Source of the DNA: Mangrovicoccus ximenensis
GTDB lineage: Bacteria > Pseudomonadota > Alphaproteobacteria > Rhodobacterales > Rhodobacteraceae
NCBI RefSeq assembly: GCF_003056725.1
Contig: NZ_QBKZ01000001.1
Coordinates: 429,007-493,006, forward strand
DNA length: 64,000 nucleotides
Direction: 5' to 3'
Positions 56,045 to 64,000 of this stretch are shown here, piece by piece. Positions within the stretch are counted from its first letter, which is position 1, and every line of letters begins with the position of its first letter. The notes below the pieces were generated by a model, which worked only from the letters and a program-made list of their open reading frames with translations, was not told the origin of the DNA and did no database searches. Made by a program: the position numbers and the translations under genes.

Positions 56045-56644
56045 ATGCCCGCTGAGCCTGAAGACCACGACTCGATTGCAAGGCAGGTTGGCGCGGCCAG
56101 CCTGCGTGCGCTCCGCGAGGACACCGGGATGAGCCAGTCGCAGCTTGCCGAGGCGCTCGACCTGTCCGAGCGGGCGCTGCGCCGGTACGAACGGGGCGAG
56201 CGCGCGCTGCCGCTGCGCACGCGGATCGCCTTCATCCAGCGCTTCCGCGTCGACCCGCTCCCCGGTGGAGCGCTGGCTGCCAGGCTGGGGCTTGGCAGCG
56301 CGGATCTAGCGCCGGTCCCTCATGCCCGCACAGCGGCGGCGGAAAGCTTCTGGAAGGGCCTCCGGCAGGAGGGACGGGAGTTCAGGCTGAAAAACTATTC
56401 TCCGGCGGGTCAGGTGGCCCTGAAGATTCGCGACTGCGCCTATCTGGCCGCGACGACGTATTTCACGATGAAGCATGCCGCCCTGGCGCTCGGGCTTCCC
56501 TCAGGCTTCGAGAGCGGCGGAACCGACTGGATCTTCCTCGCCTCTGCCGGGGTGATACTGCTGCTGTTCTCTTCCTTCACCGCAGAGCTGCCCCTGCTTA
56601 AGATCGCCCGGCACCTGCTGAAGAGAAAATCCGCCCAAGGATAG
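56045..56644 (+). CDS. XRE-family HTH protein with C-terminal membrane segment
   Basis: The 199-residue protein has an N-terminal XRE helix-turn-helix (SLRALREDTGMSQSQLAEAL, DLSERALRRYERGERALPL), a middle region of about 90 residues without a known domain (FWKGLRQEGREFRLKNYSPA), and a C-terminal hydrophobic segment (WIFLASAGVILLLFSSFTAE) followed by a basic tail. A membrane-anchored repressor is suggested. ATG 56045 is preceded by 'cgcgcccc' without a clear ribosome site. It is divergent from the Ner-like gene. Confidence 0.75.
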   Translation: MPAEPEDHDSIARQVGAASLRALREDTGMSQSQLAEALDLSERALRRYERGERALPLRTRIAFIQRFRVDPLPGGALAARLGLGSADLAPVPHARTAAAESFWKGLRQEGREFRLKNYSPAGQVALKIRDCAYLAATTYFTMKHAALALGLPSGFESGGTDWIFLASAGVILLLFSSFTAELPLLKIARHLLKRKSAQG

Positions 56645-56885
56645 GCCCCGGCGACCGCGCGGGCCCGCGCGACGGCGAGGGGCAGTTCGGGAAGGCCTGA
56701 ACCAGATTTATGGGGAAAGTTCCGGAGGAAGCGCGTCCGGCGGAGAAGCCGCAGATCAGGTTCCACCTGATGTCGCTATCTGATGCTCAGCTGGGCAACG
56801 CCATCTCCCTTCCGGGAGCCCCCGTCTGCTGGGTCAGAAAACTGACAGAAAAGTCAGCTTTGCTTGACACCCCACAGAGAGGTTA

Positions 56886-56962
56886 TGGCGCGCTGGGGAG
56901 GATTCGAACCCCCGACCCCTTGATTCGTAGTCAAGTACTCTATCCAACTGAGCTACCAGCGC
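56886..56962 (-). tRNA. tRNA-Arg (anticodon ACG)
   Basis: Read on the minus strand: acceptor GCGCTGG pairs with CCAGCGC, D-arm TAGCTCAGTTGGATAGAG, anticodon stem CTTGA-ctACGaa-TCAAG, T-arm GGGGG-TTCGAAT-CCTCC, discriminator G and an encoded CCA (56886-56888). The ACG anticodon, deaminated to ICG, reads CGN arginine codons. Confidence 0.98.
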
Positions 56963-57012
56963 CTTGTGGAGTGCGTCCTAAAGTGAGCGGCGGGTGGCTG
57001 CAAGCGGAAAAT

Positions 57013-58419
57013 TCATGCCGGAGCAAAATTTTCCAAAATTTCCGATTTCGGCAGCCAGATGGTGAAGACCGTGCCCCGGCTGTCGGTGCGCGTCAGCTCC
57101 AGACGGCCGCCATGGCCGCGCACCAGTTCGGAGGCGATCGCAAGGCCGAGCCCCGAGCCGCCCTTGCGCGCGCCGCCCTGGAACGGCGTGAAGAGATGCT
57201 CGCGCGCCTTCGGCGGCAGGCCCGGCCCGCTATCCTCGACCGAGATCATCCAGGCCGCCTCGTCCTCCGAGGCGCGCACGGTGACCGCGCCCTCGGTTCC
57301 GGTGGCCGAGATCGCCTGGCGGGCGTTGCGCACCAGATTGCCCAGCACCCGGTACATCTGTTCGGGGTCGCAGCGCACCAGCAGGCCCGGCGGCACCTCC
57401 GCCACCAGCCGGCAGGATTGCGCGTCGGGCGCCAGCCGCTCGCTTTCCAGGACGTCCTCGACGATCGTGCAGACCTCCACCCGGGTCAGGCTGGGCGGCG
57501 GCTCCTCGGCGCGGCCGAAGGCCAGGGTCGACTCGCAGAGATTGACCGCCCGCGAAATCGATCCGACCAGCTTCGGCGCGATCCGCTGGATCCGCGGGTC
57601 GTCGCTGTTCTCCATGCTGTCGGCGAAAAGCTGGGCCGATGTCAGGATGTTGCGCAGGTCATGGCTGACCTTGGCAACCGCCCCGCCGAGCTGCGCCAGC
57701 CGGTCCTTCTGCTTCAGCGCCGCGGTCAGGTGCTGCTGCATCGAGCGCAGCGCCTCCTCGGCGGCGCGCAGCTCGGTCAGCGAGGCATTCGGCTCGATGA
57801 TCCGCCGCACATCCTCGGGGGCGGCTGCATAGCTCTGCATGTGGCCGACCACCTTGCGGATCGGCACCACGAGGATCCGCCGCACCGCGAAGAACAGCAA
57901 GGCCGCCGTCACCGCCGAGATCATCGCCGAGAGCACGAGGATGCGCTCGCCGTAATCCAGCATCGCCCGGCGCAGCGGCTGCGATTCCATCGTGACCTCG
58001 ATCAGCAGCCCGGCATCCTGCGTGGGCGCGCCGATCACCCGGATGATCGTGTCATCCGTCTCCAGCAGGCTCTGCAGCGCATCGCCGATCAGCGTCAGCA
58101 CCGACGGGTTGCGCAGGTCGAAGGTCTCGGCCACCGGCGCCGGGATCGGCGAGGACAGCATCAGCTGCCGCATCTCGTCCCGCCGCAGCACGACGTTGAA
58201 GACCCCGGCATTGTTCAGCAGCTCCTTCTCGAGATCCTGGTCGAGCGCATCGTCGGCCAGGAGCGCCAGCGAGGCGATCTGCGCCCGCTCGAGCCTGGCC
58301 AGAAGGTAGTCTTCGCGGAACCGCGCCACGGAGGGCACGAAGATCAGGATTTCCGCCAGCATCACGAAGATGACGGTCAGGACCAGGAAGCGGCCGGAGA
58401 GGGAGTTGAGGAACGGCAT
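57013..58419 (-). CDS. Membrane sensor histidine kinase
   Basis: A 468-residue kinase with two transmembrane helices (FLVLTVIFVMLAEILIFVPS; RILVLSAMISAVTAALLFFA) flanking a periplasmic domain of about 130 residues, a HAMP-like linker, the H box GAVAKVSHDLRNILTSAQLF, the N box VLGNLVRNARQAISATGTEG, and G1/F/G2 boxes (ISVEDSGPGLPPK, LFTPFQGGARKGGSGLGLAI). Full length and intact, unlike the kinase at 9.2 kb. The start at 58419 (MPFLNS) is favoured by the helix position. No response regulator is adjacent. The stop of the FAD-oxidoreductase remnant is 8 bp upstream. Confidence 0.93.
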   Translation of the reverse strand: MPFLNSLSGRFLVLTVIFVMLAEILIFVPSVARFREDYLLARLERAQIASLALLADDALDQDLEKELLNNAGVFNVVLRRDEMRQLMLSSPIPAPVAETFDLRNPSVLTLIGDALQSLLETDDTIIRVIGAPTQDAGLLIEVTMESQPLRRAMLDYGERILVLSAMISAVTAALLFFAVRRILVVPIRKVVGHMQSYAAAPEDVRRIIEPNASLTELRAAEEALRSMQQHLTAALKQKDRLAQLGGAVAKVSHDLRNILTSAQLFADSMENSDDPRIQRIAPKLVGSISRAVNLCESTLAFGRAEEPPPSLTRVEVCTIVEDVLESERLAPDAQSCRLVAEVPPGLLVRCDPEQMYRVLGNLVRNARQAISATGTEGAVTVRASEDEAAWMISVEDSGPGLPPKAREHLFTPFQGGARKGGSGLGLAIASELVRGHGGRLELTRTDSRGTVFTIWLPKSEILENFAPA

Positions 58420-58426
58420 TGTCGGG

Positions 58427-59254
58427 TCAGGGCACCACGCGCTGGATGAAGCGGACAACGCGCTTCACGGTGGCGCTGCCGAAGAGTCTCGGGGAGAAAT
58501 AAGCGCCTGCGGCCCGTTTGTTAAGCTCTCCCAGCGTCGGATAGGGCAGAACCGTGCCCGCCACGGCCTTCAGCTTCAGCCGCGCGGCGATGGCCAGCGC
58601 CCAGGGACCGATCAGCTCGCCCGCCTCCGCACCGGCGATCCCGGCGCCGACCGGCCGCCCCTTGGCCACCATCAGCTTCAGCAGACCCTGCCCCGCCGCG
58701 CCCGCCAGCGCGCGGTCATTGGATGCATAGGGAATGCGGATCACCTCCAGCCGGCCGCCATGCGCTTCGCGGGCCTCGGCCTCGGTCAGCCCGACCTGCG
58801 CCAGCTCGGGCTCGGTATAGGTGACGCGCGGCACATGCGAGGTCGCGGCTTTCGCGGGCAGGCCGAACAGGATCGGCCGGATCACCACCCCGGCATGATA
58901 GCCTGCGAGATGGGTGAACTGCCCCTGCCCGGCCACGTCGCCCACCGCATAGACCCGCCGGTTCGTGCTGCGCAGCCCGGCATCGACCTCGATTCCCTTC
59001 CGGCCGGCCGCAATGCCCGCCGCCCCGAGACCGAGGTCCTCGACATTCGGCAGCCGCCCGGTGGCGCAGAGCAGGTGCGAGCCGGCAATCTCCGTGCCGT
59101 CCGCCATTTCCAGGACCGGACCGGGCCGCACCGCCTTCACCGCGGCATCTTCCAGGATCCGCACGCCCTCCGCAACGAGCCGGTCCCGCACCACTGCGGC
59201 CAGCTCCGGGTCCTCGCGCGGCAGCAGCCGGCTGCGAACGACCAGCGTCACCTC
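58427..59254 (-). pseudogene. FAD-dependent pyridine nucleotide-disulfide oxidoreductase, C-terminal fragment
   Basis: The frame covers the end of the NAD domain (VTLVVRSRLLPREDPELAAV, GSHLLCATGRLPNVEDLGLG), the second FAD motif with TNRRVYAVGDVAGQ (GD pair) and the dimerisation domain (PRVTYTEPELAQVGLTEAEA). This resembles mercuric reductase/lipoamide dehydrogenase relatives. The N-terminal FAD site and redox cysteines are missing; upstream it meets a multicopper oxidase at 59254, in another frame, so is not translated with it. Confidence 0.8.
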
Positions 59255-60279
59255 GCGCCGGGATGGCCCTGGTCGAAGGCCAGCGCGCGCAGCGCGTAGC
59301 GGCCGGGCGGACCGCCCTTGACGATCACCTCGGCGCGCTGGCCCGGCGCCAGAAGGAGCGTCTCCAGTTCGCGCGCTGCGGCGAGCGGCACCCCGTCCTG
59401 CGAGATCTGCCACAGGCTGTGGCCATCGAGCTTCAGCTGGAAGAACCGGTGCGGCCCGGCCGCCAGGATGCGCCAGCGCTGGGTTTCGCCCGGGTGGATG
59501 GCGATGTCGGGCTGCAGCACGCCGTTCACCGGAAAGAGGATGTCCATCGGCATCGCGGGCACCGAGGTGAAGGGCACCGGCCCGACCGTCGGCACGATCG
59601 TCGCGCTCGGCACTTCGCCCGCGGCATTCACCAGGATCTCGTTGAGCACCATGACGCGTTCGCGCGCCGCCGCCACCTCGGGCACCGCGTCGATATCGCC
59701 CTCGATCACGATCGGCCCGGCCAGCCCCTGCCAGCCCTGATGCGAGGTCGAGCCGTGCTTGTGGGGATGGTACCAATAGAGCCCGGCGGGCTGCGGCCGC
59801 CCCGTTTCCGGTCCGGGAATGTCGTAGCTGTAATCCAGCGTGTCGCCGGGCTTCACCACCGCATAGACATTGTCATGTCCGTCGCCCGGCGAGACCTGCA
59901 GCCCGTGGACATGGACATTGGTGTAATCAAGCGCTTTTTGCGCCTGCGTCGGGCCGCCCTGCTGGAAGGGCGGCAGGCCGGCAGGCTCCATGTCGTTGGC
60001 CAGCGTCCATTCCAGCCGGTCGCCCGGACGCAGCCGGTAGAGCGTGCCCGGGACGGTCCCGTTATAGGCGGCCACCTCGATCACCGTGCCGTTGCCCAGA
60101 TCCCAGGCGACCGGCGCCATCCGCAGCTCGGTCTTCAGCAGGCCGTTCTCGGCGCGCATTTCGGGCAGGTCGCGGAAGGGCGGACCGCTTTCCGGCACGG
60201 CCTGCGCAACGGCACGGACAGGATGCACCATGCTCAGCGCAAGCGCAGAGCCGGTGCCGAGGAATTCCCGGCGTTTCAT
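59248..60279 (-). pseudogene. Tat-exported multicopper oxidase, C-terminally truncated
   Basis: The protein from ATG 60279 has a twin-arginine signal (MKRREFLGTGSALALSMVHP), cupredoxin domain 1 with the type-3 copper ligands DYTNVHVHGLQVSPGDGHDN and GLYWYHPHKHGSTSHQGWQG, and domain 2 (ILFPVNGVLQPDIAIHPGET). At FDQGHPGAR it stops at 59248, where homologues go on through a third domain with the HCHxxxH ligands. Without these it cannot bind type-1 copper. Related enzymes oxidise Cu(I) or phenols. Confidence 0.85.
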
Positions 60280-60351
60280 GCGGAACTCTCCCTTGGGGTG
60301 CCGCATGATGGCACGTGGCTTCCCTTGCGGCAAGACGAGTGTCCCGCCGGG

Positions 60352-60956
60352 TCAGTCCTCCCGGCCCGCTCCGCCGAAGGTCTCGGGGGACGGCGTGGCC
60401 CGCTCGAACTGGTCGAACTGGCGGGCATAGAGATGTCCGCCAAGGCGGCCGATGCCGTCGAAGCCGATCTGGTCGACATGGAGCGTCTCCGCATCGAGGA
60501 TGCGACTCCCGCAGGACCATCCGCTGCACCTGTCCCAGCGCGATCACCCGCGCCGGGCTGGCTTACAGAGACTGCACCAGGCGGCATTCGAAGGCGGCCG
60601 CAGCGCGCATCCTGCGCGGCCTGCGGGCGGTTTCGTCCGGCGCGAACTTGACCGAACAGACCTCCAGCTCGTCCACCATGGCATGGTCGGCGATGTGGAT
60701 GGTGAATTCGCCGGTATCGAGGATGTCGCGCCCGGTATCCTTCGGGCTGTCGTCGGTCTTGCACTCGATGCCGACCGCGATGATCGCCGGGTCATGGGTC
60801 AGGATATTGAAGAAGCCGAAGGCCCCGGCATTCGGCACCCCGTCGGCCGAAAGCGTGGCGGCCAGCGCGATCGGGCGCGGGATCACCGTGCCGATCAGCA
60901 GCTTGTAGCGATCGCGCGGGCTCAGCGCCCCGCAATCAAAAGGAGACCGAGGTCAT
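60352..60956 (-). pseudogene. Flavin reductase-like (FMN split-barrel) protein, three lesions
   Basis: The gene reads MTSVSF from ATG 60956, then a T4 run adds one base; with one T removed it continues DCGALSPRDRYKLLIGTVIP, RPIALAATLSADGVPNAGAF, GFFNILTHDPAIIAVGIECK, the flavin reductase family pattern. A TAA stop follows FECRLVQSL, after which ARVIALGQVQRMVLR continues in the same frame; then a further shift leads to ILDAETLHVDQIGFDGIGRL and ...FGGAGRED with a stop at 60352. Each lesion alone would inactivate it. Confidence 0.8.
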
Positions 60957-61070
60957 CCGGCGCCTCGGAGGGCAGAGCGGCCGAGGCGGGCTGTCGTGCC
61001 GGTCGTCATCCTGGTCTCCATCCGGACGCGGGTCAGGAGGTTCAAGCTGCCAGCCTGCGCCGTCTCCTTC

Positions 61071-61085
61071 CAATCGGACCGATTG
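61071..61085. promoter_or_regulatory. 15-bp palindrome upstream of rpiR-type gene
   Basis: caatcgg-a-ccgattg is a perfect inverted repeat around a central A, 65 bp upstream of the regulator start. It could be an autoregulatory site; its sequence differs from the palindrome at 62081. Confidence 0.45.
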
Positions 61086-61149
61086 TCCGGAGCGGCGATT
61101 GACTTCCCTGGTGAAAGCAGGATTTCTTGCGGGAACCAGGAGAATGCCC

Positions 61150-61986
61150 ATGTCCGATCCCAGCTTCCTCGACCGCGTCCGCAACAGCCTCGACGGGCTG
61201 CATCCGGCCGAGCGGCGCCTGGCGGTGTTCCTGCTGAACTTCCCCGGCGAGCTGGCCGCCTATACCGGGCAGGAACTGGCCGCGCTGGCCAATGTCTCGG
61301 CGCCCACCGTGTCACGCTTCGTCAAGCGGATCGGCTATGCCAATTACGAGGAGGCGCGACGCCATGTGCGCACCGCCAGGAAAACCGGCGCGGCGCTCTA
61401 CATGGTGGCCTCGAGCGAAGACGGTCCGGACAAGATGCTGCAGACGCATCTGCAGCAGGCCGAGGCGAATATCGGCCAGACCTTCCTCACCCTGCCCGCC
61501 AGCGAGATCGAGGCGCTGGCCGCGGCGGTGCTTGCGGCGCGGCGGGTCTGGATCATCGGCTTCCGGAGCAGCCATGCCCTTGCCTCCTATCTGCACTGGC
61601 AAATCTACCAAGTCTGTCCGCAGGCCACGCTGATCCCCTCGGGCGGCCATACCATGGCCGAGCATGTCGCCGCAATCGGCCCCGGGGACTGCGCCATCGT
61701 GATCGGCATGGCGCGCAGGCCGAAATCCCTGCCGCCGCTGATCGAAGCGCTGAAGCAGCGCGGCGCGCAGATCGCCTATGTCTCCGACGAGGGCGAGGAG
61801 CGACGGACGGATCTCGGCTGGCACATGCAATGCGCGACGCTGGCGCCGGGGCCGCTCTACAGCCATGTCTCGGCGATGCTGCTGATGCAGGTGCTGGCAA
61901 CGCGAATCCTGCAGCTTTCGGGCCAGGACGGGCGGCGGCACCTCTCGGTGATCGAGGAACTGCACCGCGACTTGGACGAACTCTGA
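61150..61986 (+). CDS. RpiR/MurR-family transcriptional regulator
   Basis: The 278-residue protein combines an N-terminal RpiR winged helix (FLDRVRNSLDGLHPAERRLA, ELAALANVSAPTVSRFVKRI) with a C-terminal SIS domain for sugar-phosphate-like ligands (RRVWIIGFRSSHALASYLHW, GDCAIVIGMARRPKSLPPLI, LIPSGGHTMAEHVAAIGPGD). The start at 61150 (MSDPS) is favoured over 61144 by AGGAGA spacing. It immediately precedes a peptide-type ABC importer, with a 20-bp palindrome between them, so likely controls that operon. Confidence 0.92.
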   Translation: MSDPSFLDRVRNSLDGLHPAERRLAVFLLNFPGELAAYTGQELAALANVSAPTVSRFVKRIGYANYEEARRHVRTARKTGAALYMVASSEDGPDKMLQTHLQQAEANIGQTFLTLPASEIEALAAAVLAARRVWIIGFRSSHALASYLHWQIYQVCPQATLIPSGGHTMAEHVAAIGPGDCAIVIGMARRPKSLPPLIEALKQRGAQIAYVSDEGEERRTDLGWHMQCATLAPGPLYSHVSAMLLMQVLATRILQLSGQDGRRHLSVIEELHRDLDEL

Positions 61987-62080
61987 CCATTTGGCAGGCA
62001 GTTTTCCCCTGCCCTTGCCCAATCCGGACGCAGCGGAAGGCCGATTTCAGAAATGACAGATTTATTTCTTTACATGCTTC

Positions 62081-62100
62081 TATGAAATTGCAATTTCATA
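62081..62100. promoter_or_regulatory. 20-bp perfect palindrome, probable RpiR operator
   Basis: TATGAAATTGCAATTTCATA is a perfect palindrome in an AT-rich leader 37 bp upstream of the ABC operon start, of the TGAAA-type expected for RpiR regulators. Binding there would block initiation. Confidence 0.7.
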
Positions 62101-62136
62101 CCTCCAGTAGCAACGCATCCCTGCTGGAGACCCCCA

Positions 62137-63750
62137 ATGACCCATCCCATCCTGAAGGCGCCGCGCCGCGCGGGACTGCTGGCCACCGCCGCGCTGGCAC
62201 TGGCGCTGCCCTCGCTGGCGACAGCCGGCGGCACGCTGCGCATCGCCATGACGGCCGCCGACATCCCGCTGCCGAACGGGCAGAGCGACCAGGGCGCCGA
62301 AGGCATGCGCTTCATGGCCTACCAGGCCTTCGAGGCACTGATCGGCTACGACCTGAGCTCGTCGGACAAGCCGGTCACGCTGGTGCCGGGCCTTGCCAAG
62401 GACTGGTCCGTCGACCCCGAGGACCAGACGAAATGGACTTTCACGCTGCGCGAGGGCGTGAAATTCCATGACGGCTCGGATTTCGATGCCGAGGCCGTTG
62501 TCTGGAACTTCGAGAAGATCCTGAACCCCGACGCGCCCCAGTTCGACGAGAAGCAATCCGCGCAGGGCAAGGGCCGCATCCCCACCGTCGCCTCGGTCCG
62601 CGCCGTCGATCCGATGACCGTCGAAATCACCACCAGCTCGCCCGACGCGCTCCTGCCCTTCAACATCGCCTGGATCGTGATGTCCTCGCCCGCCGCCTTC
62701 GAGGCCGCCGGAAGCTGGGACGCCTTCCTGCAGGCGCCGTCCGGCACCGGACCGTTCAAGGTCGAAAGCTACACGCCGCGCCAGAGCGCGCATCTGGTGC
62801 GCAACGATGCCTACTGGGACGAGAGCCGCATTCCGAAGCTCGACGGCCTGGAGCTTCTGCCGGTGCCCGATCCCTCGGCCCGCGTCGCGGCGCTTCGCTC
62901 GGGCCAGGTCGACTGGATCGAGGCCCCGCCCCCGGATGCGATGGACAGCATGAAAGCCGCGGGCTTCCAGATCGTCTCGAACGTCTATCCGCATGTCTGG
63001 CCGTGGCATTTCTCGATGCTCGACGGCAGCCCCTGGACCGATATCCGCATCCGCAAGGCCGCGAACCTCGCCATCGACCGCGAGGGCATGAAGGCGCTGC
63101 TCGGCGGCATGATGGTCCCGGCCGAGGGCTTGGTCCCGCCGAGCTCGGACTGGTTCGGCGATCCCGAATTCGAGGTGGCCTACGACCCGGAGGCGGCAAA
63201 GGCGCTGATGGCCGAAGCAGGCTATTCGCCGGAGAATCCGGTGCATGTGAAGACCATCATCTCGCCCGCAGGCTCGGGGCAGATGCAGCCGCTGCTGATG
63301 AACGAGCTGATCCAGCAGAACCTGGCGGCGGTCGGCATCGAGGTCGAGTTCGACGTGCGCGACTGGAACGCGCTCCTGGCCAACTGGCGGGCTGGGGCGA
63401 CCGATCCGGGCACCGACGGGGCAACGGCGACGAATTCCTCCTATTTCAGCCAGGACCCGTTCACGGCGCTGATGCGCCATGTCGACAGCCGCCTGGTGGC
63501 GCCGAAGGGCACCAATTGGGGCCACTATGCCTCGCCCGAGGCGGACCAGCTGATCGACACGATCCGCACCACCTTCGACCCCGCCGAGCAAGCCACGGCG
63601 GTGCAGGCACTGCACGAGCACTATGTCGACAACGCGCTCTTCCTCTTCGTCGCGCATGACGTGGCGCCGAGGGCGATGGCCCCGGAGGTGACCGGCTTCG
63701 TGCCGCCGCAGAACTGGTACATCGATCTCACCAGCGTCGATCTCGAGTGA
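62137..63750 (+). CDS. Peptide/nickel-type (family 5) ABC substrate-binding protein
   Basis: The 537-residue protein has a signal peptide (AGLLATAALALALPSLATAG), the family start GTLRIAMTAADIPLPNGQSD, PGLAKDWSVDPEDQTKWTFT, LREGVKFHDGSDFDAEAVVW (conserved), and DAYWDESRIPKLDGLELLPV; it ends FVPPQNWYIDLTSVDLE. Family 5 proteins bind peptides, nickel or sugars for DppBCDF-type importers. It is followed 16 bp later by the DppB-like permease. Regulation by the adjacent RpiR suggests a sugar-derivative or muropeptide ligand, a guess. Confidence 0.95.
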   Translation: MTHPILKAPRRAGLLATAALALALPSLATAGGTLRIAMTAADIPLPNGQSDQGAEGMRFMAYQAFEALIGYDLSSSDKPVTLVPGLAKDWSVDPEDQTKWTFTLREGVKFHDGSDFDAEAVVWNFEKILNPDAPQFDEKQSAQGKGRIPTVASVRAVDPMTVEITTSSPDALLPFNIAWIVMSSPAAFEAAGSWDAFLQAPSGTGPFKVESYTPRQSAHLVRNDAYWDESRIPKLDGLELLPVPDPSARVAALRSGQVDWIEAPPPDAMDSMKAAGFQIVSNVYPHVWPWHFSMLDGSPWTDIRIRKAANLAIDREGMKALLGGMMVPAEGLVPPSSDWFGDPEFEVAYDPEAAKALMAEAGYSPENPVHVKTIISPAGSGQMQPLLMNELIQQNLAAVGIEVEFDVRDWNALLANWRAGATDPGTDGATATNSSYFSQDPFTALMRHVDSRLVAPKGTNWGHYASPEADQLIDTIRTTFDPAEQATAVQALHEHYVDNALFLFVAHDVAPRAMAPEVTGFVPPQNWYIDLTSVDLE

Positions 63751-63766
63751 TCCGGAGGGGCCGTCC

Positions 63767-64000
63767 ATGTGGAACTATGCCATCCGGCGCCTTCTGGCGG
63801 CCCTCCCGGTCGCCTTCTCGGTCAGCCTGATCTGCTTCTTCCTGGTGCAGCTGGCGCCCGGCGACCCGCTTTCGCTGGTGCTGCCCGCCGATGCCACGCA
63901 GGAACAGATCGACGACACCCGCGCCCGCTACGGGCTCGACCGGCCGCTGCCGGTGCAATACGCGCTCTGGCTCGGCAACGTGCTGAGCGGGGATTTCGGC
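63767..64000 (+). CDS. ABC permease (DppB-like), 5' part, runs off window
   Basis: From ATG 63767 (GGAGGGG upstream) the sequence is MWNYAIRRLLAALPVAFSVS, then LICFFLVQLAPGDPLSLVLP and GLDRPLPVQYALWLGNVLSG, the standard start of DppB/OppB permeases with the AxGDP loop. Only 78 codons are present. Confidence 0.95.
   Translation, partial: MWNYAIRRLLAALPVAFSVSLICFFLVQLAPGDPLSLVLPADATQEQIDDTRARYGLDRPLPVQYALWLGNVLSGDFG

Overview
The window is about 67-70% GC bacterial chromosome, most likely an alphaproteobacterium of the Rhodobacterales. The support is the protein character (PriA, GroESL, SmpB, ArsH, PxpC, TamB and KpsM of Rhodobacter/Paracoccus type), the smpB-sseA-aminotransferase order, and a near-consensus CIRCE element in front of groES. 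The lineage is inferred from sequence character only; no search was run.

Layout. 0-5 kb: priA (partial), fragments of an SMR drug-efflux gene, and an FdhD half fused in frame to a P-type cation ATPase. 5-12 kb: an ABC solute-binding protein, a small HTH gene with a membrane protein, then a sensor-kinase fragment abutting arsH, with long gene-free stretches. 12-14 kb: groES-groEL under CIRCE. 14-20 kb: RTX and CAP-domain fragments, two IclR regulators (the second truncated), and an operon of a questin-oxidase-like protein and amidohydrolases. 20-24 kb: almost gene-free except a DoxX gene and one unknown ORF. 24-31 kb: smpB, sseA, a degenerate aminotransferase, an RraA-like protein, cueR-copZ, and IS3 and IS110 remnants. 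31-37 kb: a di-haem peroxidase/imelysin iron operon and a capsule locus (kpsM and two glycosyltransferases). 37-45 kb: a branched-chain-type binding protein, then fragments of livG, gntR, selO and tamB, an intact pxpC, and a signal-peptide/MocR fusion. 45-50 kb: the DUF1326/DUF2182 pair and a CoA-transferase/acyl-CoA dehydrogenase/MaoC operon. 50-55 kb: an OmpW-LolD fusion, a phosphotransferase fragment, and a three-gene ABC importer led by a clear guanidine-I (ykkC) riboswitch. 55-64 kb: a divergent Ner-like/XRE regulator pair with twin operators, tRNA-Arg, a histidine kinase, a broken oxidase/reductase region, a flavin-reductase pseudogene, and an RpiR-controlled peptide ABC importer running off the window.

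The dominant oddity is structural. About twenty genes end abruptly at junctions with an unrelated gene, often on the other strand and sometimes in frame, so that three long hybrid ORFs exist. Roughly 10 kb is gene-free, and three genes carry single-base insertions in homopolymers. This is either a genome in heavy rearrangement and decay or a chimeric/error-containing assembly; the sequence alone cannot decide.

The best functional prediction is that the ABC importer at 51.9-54.8 kb is guanidine-responsive and probably imports guanidine or a related compound. The carboxylase genes that usually follow such cassettes are absent here.
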